Numbered from the stretch's first letter, positions 1 to 11,830 are shown. The stretch is 64,000 nucleotides of DNA from Mycobacterium cookii (GCF_010727945.1 NZ_AP022569.1:744001-808000), one strand, 5' to 3'. The notes: generated by a model not told the origin, from the letters alone. Made by a program: numbers and translations.

Positions 1-98
1 ACGTGTCGGTCAAATGGGCACGGCTGGACAGCGCGCCGTTCACCGACCGCCTGGTGCGTAAATTCCGGCTGCCGGTCACCGGTTGGCGCGGACGGTAA
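1..98 (+). CDS. nadK: NAD kinase, C-terminal fragment
   Basis: This is the last 31 codons of a gene that enters from outside the window, read in the frame starting at base 3 and ending in TAA at 96-98. The tail (residues ...[19 protein letters not shown]) matches the C-terminus I know from mycobacterial NAD kinase (PpnK/NadK, Rv1695), which phosphorylates NAD to NADP in the cytoplasm. The next gene, recN, starts 2 bases after the stop, as in the conserved mycobacterial nadK-recN order. Only the tail is visible, so the call rests on that motif plus synteny. Confidence 0.8.
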   Translation, partial: VSVKWARLDSAPFTDRLVRKFRLPVTGWRGR

Positions 99-100
99 CG

Positions 101-1873
101 GTGCTCAGTGAGATTCGGATCGAGTCGTTGGGCGCCATCAGCGCCGCAACGGCCGAATTCGGCAGCGGTCTCACGGTTTTGACGGGGGAGACCGGAACGG
201 GCAAGACCATGGTGGTGACCGGGCTGCATCTGCTCGGCGGGGCCCGCGCCGACGCCAACCGGGTTCGCTCGGGAGCTGAGCGGGCAATCGTCGAAGGTCG
301 CTTCAGCACTGGTGATCTCGACGATAAAGCGGCGACGCAGATCGACGAGATGCTGGATGCCTCCGGCGCCGAGCGCGACGAGGACGGCAGCATCATCGCG
401 CTGCGCTCGGTCAGCCGCGACGGTCCGTCCCGGGCCTACCTCGGTGGACGCAGCGTGCCCGCCAAATCGCTCAGCGAGTTCACCACCGAGCTACTCACTC
501 TGCACGGGCAGAACGATCAGCTGCGGCTGATGCGCCCCGATGAGCAACGCGGCGCCCTGGACCGGTTCGCGGCCGTTGGTGCCAAGCTGGAGCGCTACCG
601 CAAGCTGCGCGACGCGTGGCAGTCGGCGCGACGCGACCTCGCCGACCGAAGCGATCGGGCTCGCGAGTTGGCGCAGGAGGCCGATCGGCTGAAGTTCGCG
701 CTGCACGAGATCGACGCCGTCGATCCGGCGCCCGGCGAAGACGATGCGCTGGTTGCCGACATTCGCCGGCTCTCGGAGTTGGACGCGCTGCGCGAGGCGG
801 CGTCCGGGGCGCGCGCTGCGTTGTCCGGTGCGGCAGAGGACACCGCAGATCCGGCCGGCCTGGCCGCGTCGGCGGCGGACGGTGTCGCGCGAGCAAAATC
901 CGCACTGGAGTCGACGGATGACGCCACGCTGCGGGGCTTGGCCGGTCAGCTCGGTGAGGCGTTGGCGGTGGTCGGCGACGTCGCGCGCGAGCTCGGCGGA
1001 TATCTGGGCGAGCTGCCGGCTGACGCCAGCACATTGGACGCCAAGCTCGCCCGCCAAGCCGAGCTGCGCACGCTCACCCGCAAGTACGCAGCAGACATCG
1101 ACGGCGTGCTGCAGTGGTCTGGCGAAGCGCGAGATCGGCTGGCGCACTTGGATGTTTCCGAGGAGGCGCTGGCCGGTCTGCAGCAGCGGGTCGACGATCT
1201 CGCCATGCAATTAGCCAGTGCGGCAACCGAACTCAGCAAGGCACGCGGCCAGGCCGCCAAGCGACTGGCCAAGGACGTCACTGGTGAGTTGTCCGGGTTG
1301 GCGATGGCCGACGCCGAGTTCACCATCACCGTGTCGACCATGCCGGCGGCCGCCGACGATCCCGCGGCGCTGACGCTCGCCTCGGGTACCCGGGCGCACG
1401 CCGGCGGTGACGGCGTCGACCAGGTCGAGTTCGGTTTCGCCGCGCACCGGGGCACGACGGTGCTGCCGTTGTCCAAGAGCGCCTCGGGCGGTGAACTGTC
1501 GCGGGTAATGCTCGCGCTCGAGGTCGTGCTCACCGCGTCGATGGCCGGCACCACGATGGTGTTCGACGAAGTCGACGCGGGGGTCGGCGGCCGCGCGGCA
1601 GTACAGATCGGCCGGCGGCTGGCGCGGCTGGCCCGCAATCGTCAGGTCATTGTCGTGACGCACCTGCCGCAGGTCGCCGCCTACGCCGACGTGCACCTGA
1701 TGGTCGACAGCAACGGACCCAAGGGCGCCAGCGGGGTGCGGCGTCTCGACGGCGATGACCGGGTTGCCGAACTGGCCAGAATGCTGGCCGGGCTGGGTGA
1801 TTCGGATACCGCGCGCGCACATGCCCGTGAACTTCTCGAGGCCGCCGACTGTGACCGGATTGCGACCTCGTAA
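101..1873 (+). CDS. recN: DNA repair protein RecN
   Basis: SMC-like ATPase that acts at DNA double-strand breaks during recombinational repair. The protein is 590 aa, normal for actinobacterial RecN. Walker A (GETGTGKT) is at about residues 29-36. A long Arg/Glu/Ala-rich coiled-coil middle follows, then the ABC signature (SASGGELSR) near 460 and Walker B (FDEVDAGVGG) near 487. I chose GTG at 101, because the protein then begins VLSEIRIESLGAIS like mycobacterial orthologues. An in-frame TTG at 83 would overlap the nadK end. It is probably co-transcribed with nadK. No SOS box was seen upstream. Confidence 0.95.
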   Translation: MLSEIRIESLGAISAATAEFGSGLTVLTGETGTGKTMVVTGLHLLGGARADANRVRSGAERAIVEGRFSTGDLDDKAATQIDEMLDASGAERDEDGSIIALRSVSRDGPSRAYLGGRSVPAKSLSEFTTELLTLHGQNDQLRLMRPDEQRGALDRFAAVGAKLERYRKLRDAWQSARRDLADRSDRARELAQEADRLKFALHEIDAVDPAPGEDDALVADIRRLSELDALREAASGARAALSGAAEDTADPAGLAASAADGVARAKSALESTDDATLRGLAGQLGEALAVVGDVARELGGYLGELPADASTLDAKLARQAELRTLTRKYAADIDGVLQWSGEARDRLAHLDVSEEALAGLQQRVDDLAMQLASAATELSKARGQAAKRLAKDVTGELSGLAMADAEFTITVSTMPAAADDPAALTLASGTRAHAGGDGVDQVEFGFAAHRGTTVLPLSKSASGGELSRVMLALEVVLTASMAGTTMVFDEVDAGVGGRAAVQIGRRLARLARNRQVIVVTHLPQVAAYADVHLMVDSNGPKGASGVRRLDGDDRVAELARMLAGLGDSDTARAHARELLEAADCDRIATS

Positions 1874-1887
1874 GCGTATAGATGCTG

Positions 1888-1912
1888 TTGCAGATGTGAC
1901 AAGATATAACTT
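1888..1912 (+). promoter_or_regulatory. possible promoter of the steA-steB pair
   Basis: The 102-bp gap between recN and steA is AT-rich for this genome and holds TTGCAG at 1888-1893 and an overlapping -10-like TATAAC/TAACTT at 1905-1912. The spacing is shorter than the usual 17 bp, so the -35 part is doubtful. It would place a start site near 1918, with a leader of about 58 bases. Confidence 0.3.
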
Positions 1913-1975
1913 CTGAGGCTGTTGTTACGGCGCGCCTCCCCGCACGATCTCGGGTTGCCCGACAGAATCGCCCCC

Positions 1976-3169
1976 ATGAGCGTCACCACCACACTGTCAG
2001 GTCTGCTGTCTCGCAACACCGACCGACCGGGTCTCGTTGGCACGGCCCGAGTCGACCGCGACATCGACCGACTGCTGCGCCGGGTCTGCCCCGGCGACAT
2101 CGCCGTCCTCGATGTGCTGGACCTCGACCGGATCACGGCCGACGCGCTGGTCGATGCGCAGATCTCCGCGGTGGTCAACGCTTCCACGTCAGTGTCCGGT
2201 CGCTATCCCAACCTGGGCCCCGAGGTCTTGGTGAACAACGGCGTCACCCTGATCGACGACGCGGGCCCCGACGTCTTCAAGAAGATCAAGGACGGCTCGA
2301 AGATCCGGCTGCACAATGGCGGCGTGTACGTCGGAGACCGGCGGCTGATCCGCGGCACCGAGCGCACCGACGAAGAGATCGCCGATCTGATGCAGGAAGC
2401 CAAGACCGGATTGGTCTCGCACCTGGAGGCGTTCGCGGGCAACACCATTGAATTCATCCGGAGCGAGAGCCCGCTGCTGATCGACGGGATCGGGATCCCC
2501 GACGTCGACGTCGAACTGCGTCGTCGGCACGTCGTCGTGGTCGCCGACGACGACGACGCCGCCGAGGACCTCAAACGGCTCAAGCCCTTCATCAAGGAGT
2601 ACCAGCCGGTGCTCATCGGGGCGGGTGCCGGCGCAGATGTGTTGCGCGAGGTCGGATATCGCCCGCAACTCATCGTCGGTGATCCCAGCGAGCTGAGCGC
2701 CGAGGTGCTCAAAAGCGGAGCGCAGGTGGTGCTGCCGGCCGACGCCGACGGCCATGCCCCCGGCCTGGAACGCATCCAGGACCTCGGTATCGGCGCGATG
2801 ACGTTTCCCGCCGCTGGTTCGCCTGCCGACCTGGCGCTGCTGTTGGCCGATCACCATGGCGCCGCTCTGCTGGTGACCGCGGGCCACAAGGCCAACATCG
2901 AGACGTTCTTCGACCGGACCCGCCAGCAGAGCAACCCGTCGACATTCCTCACCCGGCTGCGCGTGGGTGAGAAAGTCGTCGACGCCAAAGCGGTTGCCAC
3001 GCTGTACCACAACCGCATCTCCGGTGGCGCCATCGCGTTGCTGATCTTGACGATGCTGATCGCGGTCATCGCCGCACTGTGGGTGTCGCGCACCGACACC
3101 GTGGTGCTGCACTGGGCCGTCGTGTACTGGAACCACTTCCTTGCCTGGGCGCAGCACTGGATCCATTAA
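1976..3169 (+). CDS. steA: SteA-like cell-separation protein (Rv1697 family)
   Basis: 397-aa protein with a cytoplasmic N-terminal body and one predicted membrane helix near the C-terminus (about residues 350-372, GGAIALLILTMLIAVIAALW). It aligns by eye along its length with Mtb Rv1697 (for example RVCPGDI, RYPNLGPEVL, FIRSESPLLIDGIGIPDVDV). The Corynebacterium orthologue SteA works with SteB in the RipC/FtsEX cell-separation pathway, so a role in cell-wall hydrolase control is inferred from family knowledge. I chose ATG at 1976. The open frame extends to 1922, but the extra N-terminus has no family counterpart. steB follows after 12 bases. Confidence 0.88.
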   Translation: MSVTTTLSGLLSRNTDRPGLVGTARVDRDIDRLLRRVCPGDIAVLDVLDLDRITADALVDAQISAVVNASTSVSGRYPNLGPEVLVNNGVTLIDDAGPDVFKKIKDGSKIRLHNGGVYVGDRRLIRGTERTDEEIADLMQEAKTGLVSHLEAFAGNTIEFIRSESPLLIDGIGIPDVDVELRRRHVVVVADDDDAAEDLKRLKPFIKEYQPVLIGAGAGADVLREVGYRPQLIVGDPSELSAEVLKSGAQVVLPADADGHAPGLERIQDLGIGAMTFPAAGSPADLALLLADHHGAALLVTAGHKANIETFFDRTRQQSNPSTFLTRLRVGEKVVDAKAVATLYHNRISGGAIALLILTMLIAVIAALWVSRTDTVVLHWAVVYWNHFLAWAQHWIH

Positions 3170-3181
3170 GGCGGCACAAAC

Positions 3182-4123
3182 GTGATATCCCTTCGTCAGC
3201 ATGCGATTTCGCTAGCCGCTGTGTTCTTGGCGCTGGCGGTCGGGGTGGTCCTCGGCTCCGGTCTACTCTCCAACACGATGCTGTCCGGGTTGCGTGAGGA
3301 AACGAAAAACCTGCACGGCCAGATCAACACGCTGATCGACGAGAAGAATATCCTGACCGGAAAGCTCAGCGCTGCAAATACTTTCGACACCCAGATGGCG
3401 GGCCGGATGGTGCATGACGCACTCAACGGCAAGTCGGTGGTGATCTTCCGAGCCCCCGACGCCAAGGACGATGACGTCGATGCGGTGTCCAAGCTCATCG
3501 GCCAGGCCGGCGGCGCGGTCACCGGCACGGTGGCGTTGACCCAGGAGTTCGTCGACGCCAACTCCGCCGAGAAGCTGCATTCGGTGGTCAGCTCGTCGGT
3601 CCTGCCCGCCGGCGCACAGTTGAGCACCAAGCTGGTCGACGGCGGCTCGCAGGCCGGCGACCTGCTCGGCATCGCCCTGCTGATCAATCGTGATCCCGCC
3701 GTACCGCCGGTCGACGACGCGCAGCGCGACACCGTACTGGCGTCATTGCGTGACACCGGTTTCATCGGCTACGGGAATCAGCACGTCGGCGCGGCCAACG
3801 CCGCGGCGATCGTCACCGGCGGCTCGCTCGGTAACGACGCCGGCAACCAGGGCGTCAGCGTGGCCCGGTTTGCCGCTGCATTGTCGCCACACGGCTCCGG
3901 TGTGCTGCTGGCCGGGCGGGACGGTTCGTCCGGCGGACCGGCGGCCGTTGCGGTGGCCCGCGGAGACGCCACGGTGACCCCGGCGATCAGCACCGTCGAC
4001 GATGTCGACGTCGAGTCCGGTCGGATCACCGCGATCCTGGGCCTTGCCGACCTGATCAACGGCGGTCACACCAGCCAGTACGGCACCGGTCAACGCAACA
4101 CCGGCCTCACCGTCGCTCAATAG
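3182..4123 (+). CDS. mctB: SteB/MctB-like envelope protein (Rv1698 family)
   Basis: 313-aa protein starting at GTG 3182 (MISLRQHAIS). One N-terminal hydrophobic segment (about residues 8-30) acts as signal or anchor. A short coiled coil follows (about 37-62) and then an Ala/Gly/Asp-rich extracytoplasmic domain. Length and N-terminus match Mtb Rv1698, named MctB for its role in copper homeostasis. The corynebacterial homologue is SteB, partner of SteA in cell separation. Adjacency to steA, 12 bases upstream, supports the SteA-SteB pair. Whether the mycobacterial protein transports copper, supports division, or both cannot be read from sequence. Confidence 0.85.
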   Translation: MISLRQHAISLAAVFLALAVGVVLGSGLLSNTMLSGLREETKNLHGQINTLIDEKNILTGKLSAANTFDTQMAGRMVHDALNGKSVVIFRAPDAKDDDVDAVSKLIGQAGGAVTGTVALTQEFVDANSAEKLHSVVSSSVLPAGAQLSTKLVDGGSQAGDLLGIALLINRDPAVPPVDDAQRDTVLASLRDTGFIGYGNQHVGAANAAAIVTGGSLGNDAGNQGVSVARFAAALSPHGSGVLLAGRDGSSGGPAAVAVARGDATVTPAISTVDDVDVESGRITAILGLADLINGGHTSQYGTGQRNTGLTVAQ

Positions 4124-4183
4124 GCCCCGCAAGGTGCGCGCGCTCTGACGGGCGTGTTAGCGACGAGTCGGCGGAGTGTTTGT

Positions 4184-4189
4184 TAGGGT
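4184..4189 (+). promoter_or_regulatory. candidate -10 element of pyrG
   Basis: In the 154-bp mctB-pyrG gap, TAGGGT at 4184-4189 fits the mycobacterial SigA -10 pattern TANNNT. It would start transcription near 4196, leaving an 80-base leader. No good -35 was seen, which is normal for mycobacterial promoters. Confidence 0.35.
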
Positions 4190-4247
4190 GGGTTTCCGTG
4201 GGTCGGCAGGCCCAAAGCTGGAGATCAGCCCTCAAACAGAGGTCTAG

Positions 4248-6637
<2,390 letters not shown>

Positions 6638-6645
<8 letters not shown>

Positions 6646-6762
6646 CGATGCGGGCCGGAACGGCCCGAGGAGGAGGCGGGCAGTTGAGTCCGAGCCCGGT
6701 GACGATGCGGGCCGGAACGGCCCGAGGAGGAGGCGGGCAGTTGAGTCCGAGCCCGGTGACGA
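6638..6762 (+). repeat. 57-bp in-frame tandem duplication carrying an SD and start codon
   Basis: Two identical 57-bp units lie at 6638-6694 and 6695-6751, followed by the first 11 bases of a third (6752-6762). Each unit holds a GTG in a GGTGACGA context, a strong purine-rich ribosome site (GAGGAGGAGG) and a TTG 7 bases after it. Because 57 is 19 codons, both copies keep the xerD frame. The first GTG (6642) overlaps the stop of the NUDIX gene as GTGA. The repeat therefore duplicates the xerD translation-initiation region. Confidence 0.9.
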
Positions 6763-7703
6763 CGCTGGCGCCGCCCCTGGAAGGCCAGTTGCAGGGATAC
6801 CTCGACCACCTGACGATCGAACGCGGGGTGGCGGCCAACACCTTGAGCTCGTATCGCCGTGACCTTCGCCGCTACTCCGATCACCTCACGTTGCGCGGCG
6901 TCGACGATTTGGCCAAGGTCAGCGAGGACGACGTCAGCGAATTCCTGATGGCGCTGCGGCGCGGTGACCCGGACTCCGGCGTCTCACCCTTGTCGGCGGT
7001 GTCGGCGGCGCGGACCCTGATCGCGGTGCGCGGGCTGCACCGCTTCGCCGCCGCTGAAGGGTTGGCCGAATTCGACGTCGCGCAGGCGGTCAAGCCACCC
7101 ACACCGGGGCGGCGGCTGCCCAAGAGCCTCAGCGTGGATCAGGTGCTCGCACTGCTGGCCGGTGCCGGCGGCGACAGCCCGTCCGATGGCCCGTTGACGC
7201 TGCGCAACCGCGCGTTGCTCGAGCTGCTGTACTCAACCGGCGCAAGGATTTCCGAGGCGGTGGGCCTCGACGTCGACGACATCGACACCCACGCGCGGTC
7301 GGTGCTGCTGCATGGGAAGGGCGGCAAGCAGCGGCTGGTTCCGATCGGGCGCCCCGCGGTGCAGGCGCTGGACGCCTACATGGTGCGGGGACGGTCGGAG
7401 TTGGCCCGCCGCGGCCGCGGTACCCCGGCCATCTTCCTCAATGCGCGAGGCGGCCGGTTGTCACGGCAGAGCGCGTGGCAGGTGCTGCAGGACTCCGCTG
7501 AGCGAGCCGGCATCACGTCGGGTGTGTCACCGCATACGCTGCGGCACTCGTTCGCGACCCACCTGTTGGAAGGCGGCGCCGACGTCCGGGTGGTGCAGGA
7601 GTTACTCGGGCACGCCTCGGTGACCACGACGCAGATCTACACGATGGTCACGGTTCACGCGCTGCGTGAGGTCTGGGCCGAAGCCCACCCCCGCGCGCAT
7701 TAA
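6741..7703 (+). CDS. xerD: tyrosine recombinase XerD
   Basis: Site-specific recombinase that resolves chromosome dimers at dif with XerC and FtsK. The N-terminal SAM-like core-binding domain ([26 protein letters not shown]) precedes the catalytic domain with Arg in [11 protein letters not shown], the [15 protein letters not shown] box, the [14 protein letters not shown] box and nucleophile Tyr about residue 300. I chose TTG 6741, 7 bases after AGGAGG at 6728-6733, giving 320 aa (Mtb 311). In-frame alternatives are GTG 6756, TTG 6684 in the upstream repeat copy, GTG 6642 and GTG 6597. Its TAA overlaps the stop of the convergent methyltransferase. Confidence 0.93.
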   Translation: MSPSPVTTLAPPLEGQLQGYLDHLTIERGVAANTLSSYRRDLRRYSDHLTLRGVDDLAKVSEDDVSEFLMALRRGDPDSGVSPLSAVSAARTLIAVRGLHRFAAAEGLAEFDVAQAVKPPTPGRRLPKSLSVDQVLALLAGAGGDSPSDGPLTLRNRALLELLYSTGARISEAVGLDVDDIDTHARSVLLHGKGGKQRLVPIGRPAVQALDAYMVRGRSELARRGRGTPAIFLNARGGRLSRQSAWQVLQDSAERAGITSGVSPHTLRHSFATHLLEGGADVRVVQELLGHASVTTTQIYTMVTVHALREVWAEAHPRAH

Positions 7704-8455
7704 CTGCCCAAGTACTCCGATTCGAGCACCAGGTCGGGCAGCATCCGCTGATATTCCAGATGCGCCTTGTGCTCGACGGTCTGCCATAGCGTGCCCTGCT
7801 GCCGACGCATGTATTCGCGATATTTCGGGGCACCGGGGACTTTGACGTTGTCGGCCACCACAATCGCGCCGGTGCGCAGCCAGCCACGGTCGAGGATGCT
7901 CAGCAGATCCGTCAGATAAACCGACTTCTCGTGATCGAGGAACAGAAAGTCGAGTGCTCCAGGGGCGAAGCCGTGTTCAGACGCCAATGCGTCCAGGGTG
8001 TGGCCGCCGTCGCCGATCGTGCCCACCACGCAGGTGATCTGGTCGGCGACGCCGGCGTGCGCCCAGATCTGCCGGGCGTTGGCGGCGTTGGCTTCTGACA
8101 GCTCGACGGAATACACCTTGGCGCCCGGCGCGGACCGGGCAATGCGCAGCGCGCTGTAGCCGCAGTAGGTGCCCAGCTCCAACGCCAGCTTCGGGTCGGC
8201 CCGCCGGACCGCGGCGTCGAGCAGCGGACCCTTCTCGTCGCCGATGTTGATCAGCAGCGACTTCTCGTACGCGAACCGGTCAATGGTGGCCAGCACGTCG
8301 TCGATGTCGCCCGGCCGGGCGTGCTCCAGCACGTAGGCGACCGCGGCGGCTTCGCGCCCGTCGCCGAACTGTCCCGTCGTGAAGAAACTCCGGGCGCCGA
8401 CAGCCATCCGCCACACTGACCACCGCAACAGAGGAATGCGCTGCTTCAGACTCAT
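7700..8455 (-). CDS. class I SAM-dependent O-methyltransferase (Rv1703c family)
   Basis: 251-aa methyltransferase of the catechol-O-methyltransferase fold. The SAM-binding motif [15 protein letters not shown] is at about residues 78-92, the acidic motif VYSVELS follows, and [15 protein letters not shown] supplies the metal and substrate acidic residues. Mtb Rv1703c sits next to xerD in the same orientation. I chose ATG 8455 ([10 protein letters not shown]) rather than the upstream in-frame start, whose extra 15 residues are Arg-rich and unlike the family. The natural substrate is unknown. The mobile and PPE genes of the Mtb locus between it and the ParA gene are absent here. Confidence 0.88.
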   Translation of the reverse strand: MSLKQRIPLLRWSVWRMAVGARSFFTTGQFGDGREAAAVAYVLEHARPGDIDDVLATIDRFAYEKSLLINIGDEKGPLLDAAVRRADPKLALELGTYCGYSALRIARSAPGAKVYSVELSEANAANARQIWAHAGVADQITCVVGTIGDGGHTLDALASEHGFAPGALDFLFLDHEKSVYLTDLLSILDRGWLRTGAIVVADNVKVPGAPKYREYMRRQQGTLWQTVEHKAHLEYQRMLPDLVLESEYLGS

Positions 8456-8543
8456 GGTGGTCACCCTAGCTCGCCGCGACGCGTGGCGGTGCCTCGCCAA
8501 ATTCGCTGGTGACGTTGTTGCGGGTCTCCCGGCAGGAGCGTCC

Positions 8544-8557
8544 GTAACCGTTACACT
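8544..8557 (+). promoter_or_regulatory. palindrome overlapping a -10 element upstream of the ParA gene
   Basis: GTAACCGTTAC at 8544-8554 is a perfect inverted repeat around one base. It overlaps TACACT (8552-8557), which fits the mycobacterial -10 pattern. Transcription would begin near 8564, almost on the ATG at 8566. It may be an operator or chance; no regulator is suggested by the neighbours. Confidence 0.3.
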
Positions 8558-8565
8558 TTCGTGCC

Positions 8566-8616
8566 ATGCCCGCCGTTTCCCTATCGCCAGTGATGCGGCT
8601 GACCGCTGATGACTGA
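8566..8616 (+). CDS. possible leaderless 16-codon upstream ORF
   Basis: A short frame encoding MPAVSLSPVMRLTADD starts about 9 bases after a -10-like TACACT, so its mRNA could be leaderless, which is common in mycobacteria. Its stop TGA (8614-8616) lies just inside the ParA gene, whose ATG is at 8609. The overlap would allow translational coupling. There is no homology evidence. It is listed because the ParA gene itself has no clear ribosome site at normal spacing. Confidence 0.25.
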   Translation: MPAVSLSPVMRLTADD

Positions 8617-9472
8617 GCCCGCCGATAGCGGCACCGAAGTCGGCCTCACCGGGCGTCCACCGCGGGCGATCCCCGAACCCAAGCCGCGCACGTCACACGG
8701 GCCGGCCAAAGTCATCGCGATGTGCAACCAGAAGGGCGGCGTGGGAAAAACCACGTCGACGATCAACCTGGGTGCGGCGCTGGCCGAATGCGGTCGTCGA
8801 GTCCTGCTTGTCGACCTCGACCCGCAGGGAGCATTGTCGGCGGGCCTCGGTGTGCCGCACTACGAGCTGGAACACACCATCCACAACCTGCTGGTCGAGC
8901 CCCGGGTGTCGCTCGACAACGTGCTGATGCACACGCGCGTCAAGAACCTGGACCTGGTGCCCAGCAACATCGATCTGTCCGCCGCGGAGATCCAGCTGGT
9001 CAACGAGGTGGGCCGCGAACAGACGCTGGCTCGCGCCCTGCACCCGGTGCTGGATCGCTACGACTATGTTCTGATCGACTGCCAGCCGTCGCTGGGTCTG
9101 CTGACCGTCAATGGTCTGGCCTGCTCAGACGGCGTCATCATCCCGACCGAATGCGAGTTCTTCTCACTGCGCGGCTTGGCCTTGCTGACCGACACCGTCG
9201 AGAAGGTCCGCGACCGGCTTAACCCGAAGCTGGACATCAGCGGCATCCTGATCACTCGCTACGACCCGCGCACGGTGAACTCCCGCGAGGTCATGGCGAG
9301 GGTGGTGGAGCGCTTCGGCGACTTGGTGTTCGACACCGTGATCAGCCGCACTGTCCGATTCCCGGAGACCAGCGTCGCCGGCGAACCGATCATCTCCTGG
9401 GCCCCGAAGTCGGGCGGCGCCGCCGCCTACCGCGCATTGGCCCGCGAGGTGATTTACCGGTTCGGCGCGTGA
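8609..9472 (+). CDS. ParA/Soj-family ATPase (Rv1708-like)
   Basis: 287-aa deviant-Walker ATPase. The P-loop KGGVGKTTS is at about residues 41-49, Walker A' DLDPQG about 70-75, and the switch DCQPSLGLLTVN about 153-164. It is not the oriC-linked ParA. The conserved position directly before scpA and scpB, with a GTGA overlap into scpA, suggests a chromosome organisation role together with condensin. Mtb Rv1708 at the same locus is about 30 residues longer. The start ATG 8609 gives MTEPADSG, followed by a disordered Pro/Arg tail before the ATPase domain. Confidence 0.9.
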   Translation: MTEPADSGTEVGLTGRPPRAIPEPKPRTSHGPAKVIAMCNQKGGVGKTTSTINLGAALAECGRRVLLVDLDPQGALSAGLGVPHYELEHTIHNLLVEPRVSLDNVLMHTRVKNLDLVPSNIDLSAAEIQLVNEVGREQTLARALHPVLDRYDYVLIDCQPSLGLLTVNGLACSDGVIIPTECEFFSLRGLALLTDTVEKVRDRLNPKLDISGILITRYDPRTVNSREVMARVVERFGDLVFDTVISRTVRFPETSVAGEPIISWAPKSGGAAAYRALAREVIYRFGA

Positions 9473-10299
9473 CCGGCGGAGTCGGCTGCGAGGAGGCATC
9501 ACCCCAGAACGGCTTCCAGGTCAGGCTGACCAATTTCGAGGGGCCCTTCGATCTGCTGTTGCAGCTGATCTTCGCCCATCGTCTGGATGTCACCGAAGTG
9601 GCGTTGCATCGGGTCACCGATGACTTCATCGCCTACACCCGCGAGATCGGTCGCGCGCTGGAACTCGAGGAGACCACCGCATTCCTGGTCGTCGCCGCGA
9701 CGCTGCTGGACTTGAAGGCAGCCCGGCTGCTGCCGTCCGGCCAAGTCACCGACGAGGAGGACCTGGCGCTGCTGGAGGTCCGCGACCTGCTGTTCGCCAG
9801 GCTGCTGCAGTATCGGGCGTTCAAGCACGTCGCGGTGATGTTCGGCGAGCTGGAAGCCGCCGCCCTGCGCAGTTACCCGCGTGCGGTGTCGCTGGAGGAC
9901 CGGTTCGCCGACTTGCTGCCCGAGGTGATGTTGGGCGTCGACGCCGAGGTGTTCGCTCAGATCGCCGCGACTGCGTTCCAGCCGCGGCCGGTGCCGACGG
10001 TGGCCACCGAACATCTCCACGATATGCACGTGTCGGTGCCGGAACAGGCCAGGCGACTGCTGTGGTTCCTGGAGCAGCGTGGGATAGGGCAGTGGGCGTC
10101 GTTTTCCGACCTGATCGCCGACTGTCAGCCGATCGAGATCGTCGGTCGCTTCCTGGCGCTGCTCGAACTGTATCGATCGCGGGCGGTAGCATTCGACCAA
10201 GTAGAACCGCTTGGTGTGCTCCAGGTTTCGTGGACCGGAGAACGGCCGACCAACGAAGAATTGCGGGAAGCGGATTCGCCCCCCGATCAAGAAGTGTGA
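9469..10299 (+). CDS. scpA: segregation and condensation protein ScpA
   Basis: 276-aa kleisin subunit of the bacterial SMC-ScpAB condensin. The kleisin N-terminal signature FEGPFDLLLQLI is at about residues 22-33, and LEETTAFLVVAATLLDLKAARLLP follows. The C-terminal winged-helix part (FLALLELYRSRAVAFDQVEPLGVL) contacts the SMC head. The start GTG 9469 overlaps the TGA of the ParA gene. scpB begins 8 bases after its stop, so ParA-ScpA-ScpB form one unit. Confidence 0.95.
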   Translation: MTGGVGCEEASPQNGFQVRLTNFEGPFDLLLQLIFAHRLDVTEVALHRVTDDFIAYTREIGRALELEETTAFLVVAATLLDLKAARLLPSGQVTDEEDLALLEVRDLLFARLLQYRAFKHVAVMFGELEAAALRSYPRAVSLEDRFADLLPEVMLGVDAEVFAQIAATAFQPRPVPTVATEHLHDMHVSVPEQARRLLWFLEQRGIGQWASFSDLIADCQPIEIVGRFLALLELYRSRAVAFDQVEPLGVLQVSWTGERPTNEELREADSPPDQEV

Positions 10300-10307
10300 G
10301 ACCTGTA

Positions 10308-11078
10308 ATGACCGAGCCCATTCGCGCCGGCGACGATGCAGAGCGCAGCGATGAGGAGGAGCGGCGCCATAACCACGCCGGCGACGATGACGTCGACTCC
10401 GCAGCGGACGCCAACCTCGGCATCGACGTCGCGACCGCACCGGAACTCGAGGACACCGAACTGGGCGCGGTGCTCGAAGCGCTGCTGTTGGTCGTCGACA
10501 CCCCAGTGACGGTCGATGCGCTGGCCGCGGCCACCGAGCAACCGGCATACCGGGTGGCGGCCAAGCTGCGCCTGATGGCCGACGAGCTCACCGAACGCGA
10601 CAGCGGCATCGACCTGCGGGAAGCCGGCGGGGGGTGGCGGATGTACACCCGGTCGCGGTTCGCGCCGTATGTGGAGCGGCTGCTGCTGGACGGGTCTCGA
10701 TCGAAGCTGACCCGGGCGGCGCTGGAGACGCTGGCCGTCGTGGCCTACCGCCAGCCCGTGACGCGGGCGCGGGTCAGCGCGGTGCGCGGCGTCAACGTCG
10801 ACGCGGTCATGCGCACGCTGCTGGCGCGCGGCTTGATCACCGAAGCCGGCGCCGACCCCGACACCGCTGCGGTGACGTTCGCGACGACTGAGCTCTTCCT
10901 GGAACGGCTGGGGCTGTCGTCGCTGAACGACCTCCCCGATATCGCACCGCTGCTTCCCGATGTCGACATGATCGAAGATCTCAGCGAATCACTGGATGCC
11001 GAGCCACGTTTCGTGAAACTCGGCGGCGGCTCGGCTGCCAACGATCAGCCGTTGTCGTTCGACGTGGACCAGGAATGA
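10308..11078 (+). CDS. scpB: segregation and condensation protein ScpB
   Basis: 256-aa partner of ScpA, a tandem winged-helix protein that dimerises and binds the kleisin middle. The core (about residues 45-215) contains [18 protein letters not shown] and [33 protein letters not shown], the diagnostic ScpB block. Both ends are acidic and probably disordered; the N-terminus is longer than in Mtb (231 aa). I chose ATG 10308, 8 bases after the scpA stop. The open frame runs upstream inside scpA but without family similarity. Its stop overlaps the next ATG as ATGA. Confidence 0.94.
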   Translation: MTEPIRAGDDAERSDEEERRHNHAGDDDVDSAADANLGIDVATAPELEDTELGAVLEALLLVVDTPVTVDALAAATEQPAYRVAAKLRLMADELTERDSGIDLREAGGGWRMYTRSRFAPYVERLLLDGSRSKLTRAALETLAVVAYRQPVTRARVSAVRGVNVDAVMRTLLARGLITEAGADPDTAAVTFATTELFLERLGLSSLNDLPDIAPLLPDVDMIEDLSESLDAEPRFVKLGGGSAANDQPLSFDVDQE

Positions 11079-11830
11079 TGGTCGACACCGGCGAAGACCG
11101 TGGGATTCGCCTGCAGAAAGTGTTGTCGCAGGCCGGAATTGCCTCCCGGCGCAACGCGGAGAAGATGATCAGGGACGGCCGCGTCGAGGTCGACGGGCAG
11201 GTGGTGATCGAGCTGGGCACCCGGGTCGACCCGAACGTGTCGGTGATCCGCGTCGACGGTGCGCGGGTGGTGCTGGACGACTCGCTGGTGTACCTGGCGC
11301 TGAACAAGCCGCGGGGGATGCACTCGACGATGTCCGACGACCACGGGCGGCCGTGTATCGGCGACTTGGTCGAGCATCGAGTCCGGGGCAACAAGAAGCT
11401 CTTTCACGTTGGTCGCCTCGACGCGGACACCGAGGGATTGATCTTGCTGACCAACGACGGCGAACTCGCGCACCGCCTGATGCACCCGTCGTACGAGATT
11501 CCCAAGACGTATCTGGCGACTGTCAACGGGTCGGTGCCGCGTGGGCTCGGCAAAAAATTGCGGGTCGGAATCGAGCTCGACGACGGGCCGGTCGCGGTCG
11601 ACGACTTCGCGGTGGTGGACTCCATCCCCGGCAAAACGCTGATTCGCGTCACGCTGCACGAAGGGCGCAAACGCATCGTGCGGCGAATGTTGGCGGAGGT
11701 CGGATTCCCTGTGCAGGAGTTGGTCCGCACCGACATCGGCACACTGTCGCTTGGGGAGCAGCGTCCGGGCAGCATTCGGGCGTTGCGCCGCAACGAGATC
11801 GGGGACCTCTACAAGGCGGTCGGCTTGTGA
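11075..11830 (+). CDS. RluB/RsuA-type 23S rRNA pseudouridine synthase (Rv1711 family)
   Basis: 251-aa enzyme that isomerises uridine in rRNA. An N-terminal S4 RNA-binding domain ([31 protein letters not shown], about residues 10-42) is followed by the catalytic domain with the RsuA/RluB motif [17 protein letters not shown] (catalytic Asp near 113) and [23 protein letters not shown] 11075 overlaps the scpB stop; a second ATG directly follows at 11078. Its stop overlaps the cmk start (GTGA). Which uridine is modified is inferred from the family only. Confidence 0.92.
   Translation: MMVDTGEDRGIRLQKVLSQAGIASRRNAEKMIRDGRVEVDGQVVIELGTRVDPNVSVIRVDGARVVLDDSLVYLALNKPRGMHSTMSDDHGRPCIGDLVEHRVRGNKKLFHVGRLDADTEGLILLTNDGELAHRLMHPSYEIPKTYLATVNGSVPRGLGKKLRVGIELDDGPVAVDDFAVVDSIPGKTLIRVTLHEGRKRIVRRMLAEVGFPVQELVRTDIGTLSLGEQRPGSIRALRRNEIGDLYKAVGL

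Noticed and set aside
494..1210. Long minus-strand frames antisense to recN, and many similar ones elsewhere.
   Set aside because: High GC at third positions produces long open shadow frames on the other strand. They are Arg/Pro-rich without family patterns, while the plus-strand gene is clear.
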